NCBI RefSeq assembly: GCF_001458295.1
Contig: NZ_CYUD01000011.1
Location: 83,536 to 147,535, forward strand
DNA length: 64,000 nucleotides
DNA from: Ruegeria denitrificans
GTDB taxonomy: Bacteria; Pseudomonadota; Alphaproteobacteria; Rhodobacterales; Rhodobacteraceae
Direction of reading: 5' to 3'
Below, one piece after another: positions 26,414 to 35,564 of the stretch (position 1 is its first letter; every line of letters starts with the position of its first letter). Made by a program: the position numbers and the translations under genes. The notes beneath the pieces were generated by a model that saw only the letters and a list, made by a program, of their open reading frames with translations, was not told the DNA's origin and searched no databases.

Positions 26414-26432
26414 TGCAATTAACTTAATTGCA
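26414..26432. repeat. 19-bp palindrome
   Basis: TGCAATTAACTTAATTGCA is a perfect 9+1+9 palindrome centred on 26423, about 42 bp after the response regulator stop on the minus strand. It could be a protein-binding operator or an RNA hairpin in the 3' untranslated region. Confidence 0.65.
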
Positions 26433-26473
26433 CATCCAGAGTATCACTTTGATCCACATCAATCCACAACGAG

Positions 26474-27160
26474 TTAAGAGACCAAACGATATCCACCCGA
26501 TTCTGTGACCAAAAGGCGCGCATTTGACGGATCGGGCTCAATCTTCTGACGCAAACGATAGATGTGGGTTTCCAGCGTATGGGTGGTGACACCGGCGTTA
26601 TAGCCCCAGACCTCGTGCAGCAGCACATCGCGGGCAACCACTCCATCAGTTGAACGGTACAGGAACTTGAGAATGTTGGTTTCTTTCTCGGTCAGCCGGA
26701 TTTTGCGATCCTCTTCGGTGATCAGCATCTTCATCGCAGGCTTGAACGTATACGGCCCCAGAACAAACACCGCATCCTCGGATTGTTCATGCTGGCGCAG
26801 CTGAGCACGGATACGGGCCAGCAGAACCGGAAATTTGAACGGTTTCGAGACATAATCGTTCGCACCGGCGTCCAGGCCCAGAATGGTATCTGCGTCGCTG
26901 TCATGGCCGGTCAGCATCAGAATCGGGCTTTTGACGCCTTGCTTGCGCATCAGGCGGCACAACTCGCGTCCGTCAGTATCCGGCAGGCCGACGTCCAGAA
27001 TGACCAGATCGTAAATCGCTTCACGCGCCCGCTCCATCGCGGACTGACCGTCATGGGCTTCGAACACATCGAAATCCTCGGTCATCACGAGTTGCTCGCT
27101 AAGCGCCTCGCGTAGGTCTTCATCGTCATCCACCAGCAGGATTTTCTTGAGCTGAGCCAT
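26474..27160 (-). CDS. OmpR/PhoB-family response regulator
   Basis: A 228-residue regulator from the ATG at 27160, preceded by GGAGGAC, an excellent ribosome binding site. The receiver domain shows the acidic pair D11-D12, phospho-acceptor D56 in LVILDVGLPDTDG, T84 in LMLTGHD and K106 in YVSKPF. The C-terminal winged helix (~135-226) ends in HTLETHIYRLRQKIEPD and ESGGYRLVS. No histidine kinase is encoded nearby, so it is an orphan in this window. Its stimulus and targets are unknown; it is not CtrA, whose N-terminus differs. Confidence 0.92.
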   Translation of the reverse strand: MAQLKKILLVDDDEDLREALSEQLVMTEDFDVFEAHDGQSAMERAREAIYDLVILDVGLPDTDGRELCRLMRKQGVKSPILMLTGHDSDADTILGLDAGANDYVSKPFKFPVLLARIRAQLRQHEQSEDAVFVLGPYTFKPAMKMLITEEDRKIRLTEKETNILKFLYRSTDGVVARDVLLHEVWGYNAGVTTHTLETHIYRLRQKIEPDPSNARLLVTESGGYRLVS

Positions 27161-27321
27161 GTCCGGTCCTCCTAAGCCTTTTCCACCACTTGCGTGCGCA
27201 AGATGCAATCAACAAGGTTTGCTGCAATCGTCTCACGCCCTCGTGTCCGAAGCAGAGGAAATGTTTCACATTTCCGTCTTATCAGGCTACAGGAAAACTA
27301 GAACGTTACAGGGTAACATAG

Positions 27322-28416
27322 ATGAGTCTGATCCCGGATATCTCAGAATTGCTGGCGCGGGCCCGCGCCGATCTGCGCATGGGGGTTCCTGTTGCGCTGA
27401 CTGACGACAGCGGATTCAGCGTGCTGGCCATTGCGGCCGAGACTTTGAGTGCGCAGCGGCTTGCGGACTTGCGTGGCCTTGGGGGCGAGCCGGTGGTTGC
27501 CGTCACCGTACGACGTGCCGAAACGCTGAAGGCCCGGTCATATGATGGCGATCTGGCGCGTGTGATCATCCCTGCCGATGCGGGTATTACCTGGGTTCAG
27601 GCGGTGGCCGATCCGTCAGATGACCTGAACGCGCCGATGAAGGGCCCCCTGATGACCGAACGTCAGGGCAACGCCAATTTGCACCGCATCGCCGTCACGC
27701 TGATCAAATCGGCGCGGTTGCTGCCTGCAGCTGTTGTCATGCCCATTGAGGATGGGCGTGGTTTTGCTGCGGCACATGGCCTGACATGCATTGACCACAC
27801 CCGCGCTGCGCCACATCTGGCCGATCGCAGCGAATTGCATGCGGTGGTTGCCGCCCGCCTGCCGATGGAAGTGTCCGAGGCCGGCCGGTTGCACGTATTC
27901 CGCCCCGAAGACGGTGGCGAGGAACATTATGCTGTCGAGATCGGCCGCCCGGATCGGGACAAACCGGTTTTGGCCCGGTTGCATTCGGCCTGTTTCACCG
28001 GCGACCTGATGGGCAGTCTGAAATGCGATTGCGGCCCACAATTGCGGGGCGCGCTGGCACAGATGGGCTCGGAAGGGGCCGGGGTGCTTCTGTATCTCAA
28101 TCAGGAAGGCCGCGGCATTGGCCTAGCCAACAAGATGCGCGCCTATTTCCTGCAAGATCAGGGGTTCGACACGGTCGAAGCCAATCACAGACTGGGATTC
28201 GAGGATGATGAGCGGGATTTCAGACTGGGTTCGGACATTCTTAAGTCTCTGGGGTTCAACTCGGTCCGGTTGTTAACCAACAACCCGGCGAAGATCGCGA
28301 TGATGGAGAAAACCGGGATAGCCGTGACCGAGCGTGTGCCGCTGAAAGTTGGCGAAACCGCCCATAATCGCGGGTATCTTGCGACCAAGGCGGCCAAATC
28401 CGGGCATCTGCTGTGA
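27322..28416 (+). CDS. ribA: GTP cyclohydrolase II with N-terminal extension
   Basis: A 364-residue protein. The C-terminal two hundred residues are a full GTP cyclohydrolase II: zinc cysteines in HSACFTGDLMGSLKCDCGPQ, catalytic YLNQEGRGIGLANK, and LLTNNPAKI. It opens the GTP ring to start riboflavin synthesis. The N-terminal ~160 residues do not show the DHBP-synthase motifs of RibBA, so the extension is of unknown role; such extended forms occur in Rhodobacteraceae. The stop overlaps the start of the L,D-transpeptidase gene (GTGA), implying coupled translation. It is divergent from the response regulator. Confidence 0.9.
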   Translation: MSLIPDISELLARARADLRMGVPVALTDDSGFSVLAIAAETLSAQRLADLRGLGGEPVVAVTVRRAETLKARSYDGDLARVIIPADAGITWVQAVADPSDDLNAPMKGPLMTERQGNANLHRIAVTLIKSARLLPAAVVMPIEDGRGFAAAHGLTCIDHTRAAPHLADRSELHAVVAARLPMEVSEAGRLHVFRPEDGGEEHYAVEIGRPDRDKPVLARLHSACFTGDLMGSLKCDCGPQLRGALAQMGSEGAGVLLYLNQEGRGIGLANKMRAYFLQDQGFDTVEANHRLGFEDDERDFRLGSDILKSLGFNSVRLLTNNPAKIAMMEKTGIAVTERVPLKVGETAHNRGYLATKAAKSGHLL

Positions 28417-28913
28417 CGCCGCATGATCTGGTTCTGACCCCACGCGGAGTGCGGTTTGCCGGGCACGTCATTCCCTGCTCTATCGGCAAAGGCGGATTGA
28501 GCCACGCAAAACGCGAGGGGGATGGTGCCACGCCCACTGGCGTGCATCATATCGTCGGGATGCTGTACCGACCGGATCGCATTGCTAAACCGGCTTCATG
28601 GGCGATTCCCATCGGTCCGCACGACTTGTGGTCAGATGATGGGCGGGACGACCAGTACAATAACCTGGTCAGCGCGCCCTATGCCTTTAGCCATGAAAAG
28701 CTGCGCCGCGCTGATCCGCTGTATGATCTGGTTTTGATTACCGATTGGAACTGGCCCAATGCGGTTCCGGGTCGCGGATCGGCGATCTTCATTCACCAAT
28801 GGCGCCGCCCCGGATACCCGACCGAGGGCTGCGTTGCCTTCCGCCGCGACCACCTGCATTGGATCGCACGCCGGATTTCGCCGGATACGCGGTTGATTAT
28901 TCCTGCGGCCTGA
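28413..28913 (+). CDS. L,D-transpeptidase (YkuD) family protein
   Basis: A 166-residue YkuD-fold protein read from a GTG overlapping the ribA stop. The active-site motif is FIHQWRRPGYPTEGCVAFRR, where the His and the Cys of EGCVAFRR match the family's HXX14-17-SXGCXR. The N-terminus (RGVRFAGHVIPCSIGKGG) is typical of the short YkuD proteins. No signal peptide is apparent, which is unusual for a peptidoglycan cross-linking enzyme and may mean a different role or a missed export route. It converges on the PLPBP gene with a 17-bp overlap. Confidence 0.85.
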   Translation: MTPHDLVLTPRGVRFAGHVIPCSIGKGGLSHAKREGDGATPTGVHHIVGMLYRPDRIAKPASWAIPIGPHDLWSDDGRDDQYNNLVSAPYAFSHEKLRRADPLYDLVLITDWNWPNAVPGRGSAIFIHQWRRPGYPTEGCVAFRRDHLHWIARRISPDTRLIIPAA

Positions 28914-29556
28914 CCCGTTCGCCAAAGATGGCTGAACCCACGCGCACATGGGTTGCCCCCAAAGCGATGGCTTGTTCGAAATCGCCACTCATGCCCATCG
29001 ACAGCCCCTGCAAGCCGTTGCGTTCCGCAATTTTGGCCAGCAATGCGAAATGCAGCGCAGGTTCTTCATCGACCGGCGGGATACACATCAGACCCTGAAC
29101 CGGCAGTTCCAGCCCACGGCACTCTGCAATGAAAACATCGGCATCGGCGGGCAGGATACCAGCCTTTTGATCCTCTTCCCCGGTGTTGACCTGAATGAAC
29201 AGGTCCGGGCACGTTCCGATCTCTTGCGCCAGCCTTGCCAGCGTTTTGGCCAGTTTGGGCCGGTCGACCGAGTGGATGGAACTGACCAGTTCCATCGCCT
29301 GACGGGCCTTGTTGGTTTGCAGCGGGCCGATCAGGTGCAGATCAATGTCTGCGAACTGTTCCATGAAGCCTGGCCATTTACCAGCGGCCTCTTGAACCCG
29401 GTTTTCACCAAAACAGCGATGACCCTGTTCCAACACCGCCTGCACGCGTTCATCCGGCTGCACTTTTGACACCGCGATCAATTTGACAGACCCGGTGAGC
29501 CGTCCGGCGGCGGTTTCGGCTTTGGTGATGCGGGCGGTGATATCTTGCAGCGACAT
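28897..29556 (-). CDS. YggS/PLPBP family pyridoxal-phosphate homeostasis protein
   Basis: A 219-residue alanine-racemase-fold protein from the ATG at 29556. The PLP lysine is in VKLIAVSKVQPDERV near residue 30. HLIGPLQTNKARQAM and LSMGMSGDFEQAIALGATHVRVGSAIFG are the YggS signatures. The family holds and buffers PLP rather than acting as a racemase. The C-terminal codons overlap the convergent L,D-transpeptidase gene by 17 bp. Confidence 0.93.
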   Translation of the reverse strand: MSLQDITARITKAETAAGRLTGSVKLIAVSKVQPDERVQAVLEQGHRCFGENRVQEAAGKWPGFMEQFADIDLHLIGPLQTNKARQAMELVSSIHSVDRPKLAKTLARLAQEIGTCPDLFIQVNTGEEDQKAGILPADADVFIAECRGLELPVQGLMCIPPVDEEPALHFALLAKIAERNGLQGLSMGMSGDFEQAIALGATHVRVGSAIFGERVRPQE

Positions 29557-29601
29557 AAGGTTCCTCAATCTGTTTTCAGCGCAGGAAAACACCATGTCGG
29601 C

Positions 29602-29636
29602 AAAAAAGAAAAGGGCAGGTCCAAAGACCTGCCCTT
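29602..29636 (-). terminator. Strong intrinsic terminator of the porin gene
   Basis: AAGGGCAGGT (29611-29620) and ACCTGCCCTT (29627-29636) form a perfect 10-bp stem with a 6-nt loop. On the minus strand TTCTTTTTTG follows. It lies 24 bp after the porin stop. Confidence 0.88.
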
Positions 29637-29659
29637 AAACCTTGCGGTTTCAGATCAAC

Positions 29660-30685
29660 TTAGAAGTTGAACTGCGCACCGAAGTCAGCAACGGTCTGCG
29701 AGTCGCAGATGTCACAGTCGTTGACACCGATACCACCGCGCAGCGATGCACCGCCGCCCAGGTCGTAGATGGCACCGATGGCAACCTGCTGCAGGTCAGC
29801 ATCTGCGTTACCGTCACCGTAGGTGAACAGCAGGGTGGTTGCAGCGCCCAAGTTGTAGGAAGCCGACAGACCCCATGCGGTACCGTCAGTTGCAGTAACT
29901 TCAGTGGCGTCGTCTGCAACAAACAGCGTACCGCCGAAGTCACCCCATTCACCACCCAGGGTCAGAACGGTCAGGCTCGGGTCACTGACACCGGAAACGC
30001 CGGAGTCGGTTTGACCGTAAGCTACTGCAGCGGTGATGTTGTTGAAGGTGTAGGTTGCGCTGACGTCCCAACGGTCACCGGAGACTTCCGAACCGTTCAC
30101 AGCAAAGGTGCGTGTGTCATACGACGCGCCAAAGGCAAAGTCGCCAACTGCGTACTGGAAGAACACAGCGTTCGCGCCCGAACCGGTCGAGGAGTACGCC
30201 AGGAAGTTGTAGTTAACGCCCGAATACTGACCTGCAAACAGTTCCAGACCAACTTCGTTACCGTAGTAGTTTGCCAGGTTGTCGAACGAACCGGCAACGT
30301 TACCAGCGTCAACACGCAGACCACCGTAGATGACCGAGAAGCGCGCGCCGTTCAGGCCTGCGCTGTTGGCTTCGCCAGTCGACGAGTCTTCGTCAGCTTG
30401 CAAACGAACACGACCCTCAAAGCGAACGCCGCCGTCGGTTTCAGTGAAGCCGTCGATGTTCAGACGGAAGCGCGATACCAGGATCGCGTCGTCGGTGTCG
30501 ACAACAACCGACGTAGCGGACGTAGCTGTGTTGCTTGGTGTTACGATATTGGTAACGGCACCTACACGGTCTTCTTGGTAGCCAATACCAAAACGGCCGT
30601 AACCGCTGAAGTTTACACCGGAATCAGCCGCTGCGACGCCTGCGGTCGCAATCAGAGCTGTCGATGCGAAGAGAACTTTTTTCAT
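29660..30685 (-). CDS. Outer-membrane porin (Rhodobacter type)
   Basis: A 341-residue protein from the ATG at 30685, with GAGGGAA upstream; the open frame beyond it to 31000 is not similar to porins. The signal peptide is KKVLFASTALIATAGVAAADS. The mature part shows alternating beta strands with aromatic ends (SGYGRFGIGYQED, GGLRVDAGNVAG, ATYTFNNITAAVAYGQ) and ends with the C-terminal Phe (FGAQFNF) needed for BAM recognition. It forms a general diffusion pore. Codon use is strongly biased, as for highly expressed genes, and the gene has its own terminator. A pair of cysteines late in the sequence (NDCDICDSQ) may form a disulfide. Confidence 0.92.
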   Translation of the reverse strand: MKKVLFASTALIATAGVAAADSGVNFSGYGRFGIGYQEDRVGAVTNIVTPSNTATSATSVVVDTDDAILVSRFRLNIDGFTETDGGVRFEGRVRLQADEDSSTGEANSAGLNGARFSVIYGGLRVDAGNVAGSFDNLANYYGNEVGLELFAGQYSGVNYNFLAYSSTGSGANAVFFQYAVGDFAFGASYDTRTFAVNGSEVSGDRWDVSATYTFNNITAAVAYGQTDSGVSGVSDPSLTVLTLGGEWGDFGGTLFVADDATEVTATDGTAWGLSASYNLGAATTLLFTYGDGNADADLQQVAIGAIYDLGGGASLRGGIGVNDCDICDSQTVADFGAQFNF

Positions 30686-30968
30686 CTTGTTTCCCTCGGT
30701 TTCAAAAGTTTTTCTACTCGACACATGCCTAAGCACATGTCTCAGCACGGGAACCGTTTCGCTCTTTTTGCCCCCATCACGCAAGCTTGGCATAAATGAC
30801 TCGGGTGCATTGGGCAGAAATTGGTGCAAGGATGCCACAGTCCATTTTCGGGCTCCAACCAGCCCGACGTCCACCGATATGTGACAATAATAGGGTTGTT
30901 GCTGAACGGGTCCTTGTCTAGGAGTAACAATTGACAACGTAGACCAAAGTGAACAGGACCAGTCGACA

Positions 30969-31454
30969 ATGCGCCTGCAGACGATTTTCGGTTTGATCAT
31001 AGTGACTGCTGCCGTGTCGGCTTGTGGTCAGAATCGGGGTGCCGCGCCAAATCCGAATTCATTGGCTACCGGCGGCAATTCTGAAGAACAAGAACTCAAC
31101 GATCCGAATCGTTCGACCATCTGGGATGTGTTCGACACCGCTAATGCAGAACAAGTCACAAATGTTAATCGCTATCTTTGGACGGCGTCGCTGGATGTTT
31201 TGAATTTCCTGCCCATTCAGGAAGTTGATCCCTTTACCGGGGTAATCGTAACCGGGTATGGCACGCCTCCTGGCGGGGGCCGGCAATATCGCGCAACGGT
31301 TCATATCAGCGACCCGGCCCTGGCAGCGCGTTCTCTGTCAGTCTCGCTGCAGACCAGCGGCGGCGCCCCGGTAAGCGCGGCAACGGCCCGCGCGGTCGAG
31401 GATGCGATCCTGTCCCGCGCCCGTCAGTTGCGCATTGCGGACAACAAGTTCTAG
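30969..31454 (+). CDS. DUF3576 lipoprotein
   Basis: A 161-residue lipoprotein with the lipobox AAVSAC (Cys at residue 19). The mature part contains NRSTIWDVFDTANAEQVTNVNRYLWTASLDVLNFLP and VIVTGYGTPPGG, the DUF3576 pattern found in alphaproteobacteria. The protein is probably anchored in the outer membrane, where its role is unknown. It precedes leuS by 72 bp with a terminator between, and is divergent from the porin gene across a 283-bp spacer in which I saw only short direct repeats (CACATG twice near 30721-30741). Confidence 0.87.
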   Translation: MRLQTIFGLIIVTAAVSACGQNRGAAPNPNSLATGGNSEEQELNDPNRSTIWDVFDTANAEQVTNVNRYLWTASLDVLNFLPIQEVDPFTGVIVTGYGTPPGGGRQYRATVHISDPALAARSLSVSLQTSGGAPVSAATARAVEDAILSRARQLRIADNKF

Positions 31455-31481
31455 CAACTCGTCGAAAATCGCACTAATACC

Positions 31482-31506
31482 ACGCCGGGCTCCTACCCGG
31501 CGTTTT
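31482..31506 (+). terminator. Intrinsic terminator between the DUF3576 gene and leuS
   Basis: ACGCCGGG (31482-31489) pairs with CCCGGCGT (31496-31503) across a 6-nt loop and is followed by TTTTC. It may be an attenuator if leuS is read from the upstream promoter. Confidence 0.72.
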
Positions 31507-31526
31507 CATTCACGAAGGACCGCACG

Positions 31527-34061
31527 ATGTCGCGCTACTCGGCCAACGAAATCGAAGCAAAATGGCAAGAGGCCTGGGACAAGGCCGGAATCTTCACCGC
31601 CGACCACAAGGCGGACAAGCCGAAATACTATGTGCTTGAGATGTTCCCCTACCCGTCTGGTCGAATCCATATGGGGCATGTGCGCAACTATACGATGGGT
31701 GACGTGATCGCGCGGCACAAACTGGCGACGGGGCACAATGTATTGCACCCGATGGGTTGGGATGCATTCGGGATGCCAGCGGAAAACGCGGCGATGGCCA
31801 TTGGCGGCCACCCCAAAGACTGGACCTATGGCAATATCGCCGACATGCGTGGGCAGATGAAACCATTGGGCCTGTCGATCGACTGGTCGCGTGAGTTTGC
31901 CACTTGTGACCCTGAATATTATGGCCAGCAGCAGGCGTTGTTCCTCGATATGCTCGAGGCCGGGCTGGTCTATCGCAAGAACGCCGTTGTGAACTGGGAC
32001 CCGGTCGACATGACCGTTCTGGCAAACGAACAAGTGGAAAACGGCCGCGGCTGGCGCTCTGGCGCGCTGGTGGAGCGCCGCGAACTGACGCAGTGGTTCT
32101 TCAAAATCTCGGATTATTCCGAGGAATTGCTGGACGCGCTGGATACGCTGGAGAACTGGCCCGCCAAGGTACGTCTGATGCAGGAAAACTGGATCGGCAA
32201 GTCACGCGGACTGCAGTTCGGGTTCGAACGCACCGATGGCGGTGAGCCGATCACGGTATACACGACTCGGCCCGATACTCTGATGGGCGCGTCTTTTGTC
32301 GGTATCTCACCTGATCATCCGATTGCCAAACAGTTAGAAGCTGAAAACCCAGAAGTTGCTGATTTCGTCGCTGAATGCCGCAAAGGCGGCACCACCGAAG
32401 AAGCCATCGAGACAGCCGAAAAGTTGGGTTATGACACTGGTATCCGGGTTAAACACCCGCTGGACCCGAATTGGGAACTGCCAGTCTGGATCGCGAACTT
32501 CATCCTGATGGACTATGGCACCGGCGCGATCTTTGCCTGCCCGGCGCATGACCAGCGCGACTTGGATTTCTGCCGCAAATACGGTCTGCCAGTGGTCGAC
32601 ACGTTCTTTGGGCTGGAGAATGATACACCGGTCGACAAGATCGCGTTTGTGCCACTGAAGACCGAAAAAGTCCGCTGGGTGAATCATTTTGCGGGCCTGA
32701 CCGAAGCCACGGGTGATGAGGCGATCAACACCACCGTCGATTTCGCTGAAAATGCCGGTTGGGGCGAGGGCGTCACCAAATACCGCCTGCGCGACTGGGG
32801 CCTGTCACGCCAACGCTACTGGGGTTGCCCGATTCCTGTCGTGCATTGCGAATCCTGCGGCGTGGTGCCCGAGAAAAAAGAAAACCTGCCCGTCCGCCTA
32901 CCCGACGATGTCACCTTCGACAAACCCGGCAACCCGCTGGATCGCCACCCGACCTGGCGCGATTGTGCTTGCCCCGCCTGCGGCGCCCCCGCCCGGCGCG
33001 AGACCGACACGATGGACACGTTTGTCGATTCGTCATGGTATTTCGCCCGTTTCACCGCACCGCGCGCGGAAACACCGACCGATCTGGCCGAGGCCGAATA
33101 CTGGATGAATGTCGACCAGTACATCGGTGGTATCGAGCATGCGATTCTGCACCTGCTCTATTCGCGTTTCTTCGCCAGGGCGATGAACATCACCGGCCAC
33201 TTGCCGAAGAAAGCCATCGAGCCCTTCGATGCGCTGTTCACCCAAGGCATGGTCACGCATGAAATCTATCAGACCCGCGACGCAAACGACCGCCCAGTTT
33301 ATCACCTGCCCGAGGATGTGACCGACGGCAAACTGGCTGATGGCACTGAGGTCGAGATCATCCCCTCGGCCAAGATGTCGAAGTCCAAGAAAAACGTAGT
33401 CGACCCGGTCAGCATCATCTCGGCCTTTGGCGCGGATACGGCGCGCTGGTTTGTGCTGTCCGATTCGCCCCCCGAGCGGGACGTGGAATGGACCGCTTCG
33501 GGGGCCGAGGCGGCGTATAAGCACCTCAGCCGAGTGCATCGTATCGCCTCGGACATCGCGGGGTCCGACACCCCGGCCAACAGCGAAGACGAAACCCTCC
33601 TGCGTGAGATGCACAAAGCTATCCATGATGTGACCGGCGGTGTCGAATCCTTTGGCTTTAACGCCTCGATCGCCAAGCTTTATGCTTTCACCAACACGCT
33701 GGCCAAGTCCAAGGCGGGCACGGTCGCGAAACGCGAAGCCGCCAAAACGCTGGCGCAGTTGATGTCGCCCATGACCCCGCACCTGTCCGAGGAGCTGTGG
33801 CAGCTGTTGGGCGGCGAAGGGCTGGTTGCCACCGCAGTCTGGCCCGTCGCGGATCAGGCGATGCTGGTCGACGACACAGTCACCCTGCCGATCCAGATCA
33901 ACGGCAAGCGCCGCGCGGAAATCAGCGTGGCCAAGGATATGGCCAAAGACGAGGTTGAAAAAATCGCGCTCAGCACCGAAGCTGTGCAAAAGGCGCTGGA
34001 TGGCAATGCGCCGAAGAAGGTTATTGTTGTCCCGGGCCGGATCGTGAATGTCGTTGTTTAA
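31527..34061 (+). CDS. leuS: Leucyl-tRNA synthetase
   Basis: An 844-residue class I aminoacyl-tRNA synthetase of normal length. The HIGH motif appears as [15 protein letters not shown] near residue 42 and KMSKS as [13 protein letters not shown] near residue 617. The editing (CP1) domain in between contains [16 protein letters not shown] and the conserved DQRDLDF. The anticodon-binding domain follows. It attaches leucine to tRNA-Leu. The 3' end overlaps lptE by 14 bp, forming the usual alphaproteobacterial leuS-lptE-holA operon. Confidence 0.97.
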   Translation: MSRYSANEIEAKWQEAWDKAGIFTADHKADKPKYYVLEMFPYPSGRIHMGHVRNYTMGDVIARHKLATGHNVLHPMGWDAFGMPAENAAMAIGGHPKDWTYGNIADMRGQMKPLGLSIDWSREFATCDPEYYGQQQALFLDMLEAGLVYRKNAVVNWDPVDMTVLANEQVENGRGWRSGALVERRELTQWFFKISDYSEELLDALDTLENWPAKVRLMQENWIGKSRGLQFGFERTDGGEPITVYTTRPDTLMGASFVGISPDHPIAKQLEAENPEVADFVAECRKGGTTEEAIETAEKLGYDTGIRVKHPLDPNWELPVWIANFILMDYGTGAIFACPAHDQRDLDFCRKYGLPVVDTFFGLENDTPVDKIAFVPLKTEKVRWVNHFAGLTEATGDEAINTTVDFAENAGWGEGVTKYRLRDWGLSRQRYWGCPIPVVHCESCGVVPEKKENLPVRLPDDVTFDKPGNPLDRHPTWRDCACPACGAPARRETDTMDTFVDSSWYFARFTAPRAETPTDLAEAEYWMNVDQYIGGIEHAILHLLYSRFFARAMNITGHLPKKAIEPFDALFTQGMVTHEIYQTRDANDRPVYHLPEDVTDGKLADGTEVEIIPSAKMSKSKKNVVDPVSIISAFGADTARWFVLSDSPPERDVEWTASGAEAAYKHLSRVHRIASDIAGSDTPANSEDETLLREMHKAIHDVTGGVESFGFNASIAKLYAFTNTLAKSKAGTVAKREAAKTLAQLMSPMTPHLSEELWQLLGGEGLVATAVWPVADQAMLVDDTVTLPIQINGKRRAEISVAKDMAKDEVEKIALSTEAVQKALDGNAPKKVIVVPGRIVNVVV

Positions 34062-34539
34062 TCGCAGAACTCTGTTGCTGATGCCGCTGGCGCTGGCCGC
34101 CTGCGGCTTTGAACCGGTTTACGCACCCGGCGGTTCGGGCGCTGCCCTGAACGGCAGGGTCGCTGTGTCGGCCCCGAATTCGGTCGACAGCTATTTACTG
34201 GTCCAGAATCTGGAACAGCGCCTTGGGCGCAGCGCCACTTCGGGCAACAAATACGATCTGAATGTAAACGTCTCGACGACTTTCCGGAGGTCGGCGATCA
34301 CCTCAACAAACGAAACCAATCGCTATACTATCGATGGCAGGTCGAACTACACGCTCAGATCGAATGAAACCGGCCAGATCATTGCGTCCGGCAGGGTCGA
34401 GAATTTTGTCAGTTATTCAGCTGCAGGATCGACGGTTTCAACATTGGCGGACGAACGCGACGCCCGCGAACGGCTGATGGTGATTTTGTCAGATCAAATC
34501 GTAAACGAGCTCTACGCCGCGCCGGGCCTTGGTTCATGA
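34048..34539 (+). CDS. lptE: LPS-assembly lipoprotein LptE
   Basis: A 163-residue lipoprotein with lipobox LALAAC (Cys19) and the LptE opening [11 protein letters not shown]. LptE plugs the LptD barrel in the outer membrane and helps deliver LPS to the surface. Its middle ([20 protein letters not shown]) and end ([21 protein letters not shown]) match the family. It overlaps leuS by 14 bp and holA by 4 bp. Confidence 0.9.
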   Translation: MSLFNRRTLLLMPLALAACGFEPVYAPGGSGAALNGRVAVSAPNSVDSYLLVQNLEQRLGRSATSGNKYDLNVNVSTTFRRSAITSTNETNRYTIDGRSNYTLRSNETGQIIASGRVENFVSYSAAGSTVSTLADERDARERLMVILSDQIVNELYAAPGLGS

Positions 34540-35564
34540 AGCTCAGCCCGCGCGAGGCTGAAGGGTATTTCACCCGACCTGACGCCAACAAGGCCGGGCT
34601 TTTGATCTACGGCGCGGATGCGATGCGTGTGGCGCTGAAACGCCAGCAGGTTCTGAAGGCGTTGCTGGGCCCCAATGCCGAAGAAGAAATGCGCCTGACC
34701 CGAATTCCGGGCGCGGATTTGCGCGGCGAACCCGCCCTGTTGCTGGACGCGGTCAAGGCCGTGGGCTTCTTCCCCGGACCTCGTGCTGTTTTTGTCGAAG
34801 ACACCACTGACGCCTCCGCTCCCGCGATCATCGCTGCATTCGAAGACTGGGCCCCTGGCGATGCCCAGATTATCGTCACAGCCGGTCAACTCAAACCCAG
34901 CTCGAAAATCCGCAAAGCATTCGAGGCGCACCCCTCTGTCTATGCGGTCGGCATCTATGACGATCCGCCCTCACGGGCCGAGGTCGAACGGATTCTGGCC
35001 CAGGCTGAGCTGCGGAACATCCCCCGCGATTCGATGTCCGCCCTTGCCGAACTGGCCACTGGGATCAGCCCCGGTGATTTCACGCAAACTATTGATAAGC
35101 TGTCGCTCTATAAGCGCGGCGACAGCTCTGAACTGACCATCGAAGATATCGAAGCCTGCGCGCCCCGCTCGACCGAGGCCGCACTGGACGATGTTCTGAA
35201 CGTCGTCGCCGAGGGCCGCGCCGGAGAGATCGGTCCGCTGATCCGGCGGTTGCAATCGCAAGGCACCAATGCGGTCAGCCTGTGCATCGGCGCGACCCGA
35301 CATTTTCGTACTCTGTATGCCTGCGCCTCGCACCCCGGCGGGGCCGCGCAGGGGATCGGCAAGCTGCGGCCACCGGTCTATGGCAAGCGCCGCGACAGGA
35401 TTTTGCGACAGGCCCAAGGCTGGGGGGCACCCAAATTGCAGACAGCGTTAACGGTGCTGACGGACACCGACCTGTCACTGCGCTCGGCAGGACAGACCGC
35501 GCCCGCCATGGCACTGGTCGAACGAGCAATGATCCGGCTGGCGATGTTGGCCCGGTCCCGCTAA
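34536..35564 (+). CDS. holA: DNA polymerase III subunit delta
   Basis: A 342-residue clamp-loader subunit. It has the AAA+ fold without Walker motifs typical of HolA, with KAGLLIYGADAMRVALKRQQVLKALLG at the N-terminus and a C-terminal collar domain (LIRRLQSQGTNAVSLCIGATRHFRTLYACAS). The delta subunit opens the beta sliding clamp. The start ATGA overlaps the lptE stop. Its stop overlaps the convergent flavoprotein gene by 4 bp. Confidence 0.93.
   Translation: MKLSPREAEGYFTRPDANKAGLLIYGADAMRVALKRQQVLKALLGPNAEEEMRLTRIPGADLRGEPALLLDAVKAVGFFPGPRAVFVEDTTDASAPAIIAAFEDWAPGDAQIIVTAGQLKPSSKIRKAFEAHPSVYAVGIYDDPPSRAEVERILAQAELRNIPRDSMSALAELATGISPGDFTQTIDKLSLYKRGDSSELTIEDIEACAPRSTEAALDDVLNVVAEGRAGEIGPLIRRLQSQGTNAVSLCIGATRHFRTLYACASHPGGAAQGIGKLRPPVYGKRRDRILRQAQGWGAPKLQTALTVLTDTDLSLRSAGQTAPAMALVERAMIRLAMLARSR

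Larger units (their letters stand above)
25526..26473. other. AT-rich intergenic stretch of about 950 bp
   Basis: This stretch between xthA and the response regulator holds no confident gene. The part from about 25750 to 26110 is far richer in A and T than the rest of the window. It contains a 12-bp-arm hairpin (25813-25842), an exact TTAA-N7-TTAA site (26041-26055), a possible 66-codon gene (26103-26303), a terminator for the response regulator (26342-26369) and two further inverted repeats (26384-26409, 26414-26432). The first 150 bp after xthA show only weak dyads, such as CCGACA/TGTCGG at 25718-25733. Confidence 0.8.

Noticed and set aside
29642..30799. 385-codon plus-strand frame across the porin gene
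   Set aside because: The opposite strand encodes a porin with signal peptide and C-terminal Phe. The antisense frame is a by-product of strong codon bias.
33033..33989. 318-codon minus-strand frame within leuS
   Set aside because: leuS is intact with HIGH and KMSKS motifs; the antisense product has no similarity I can see.
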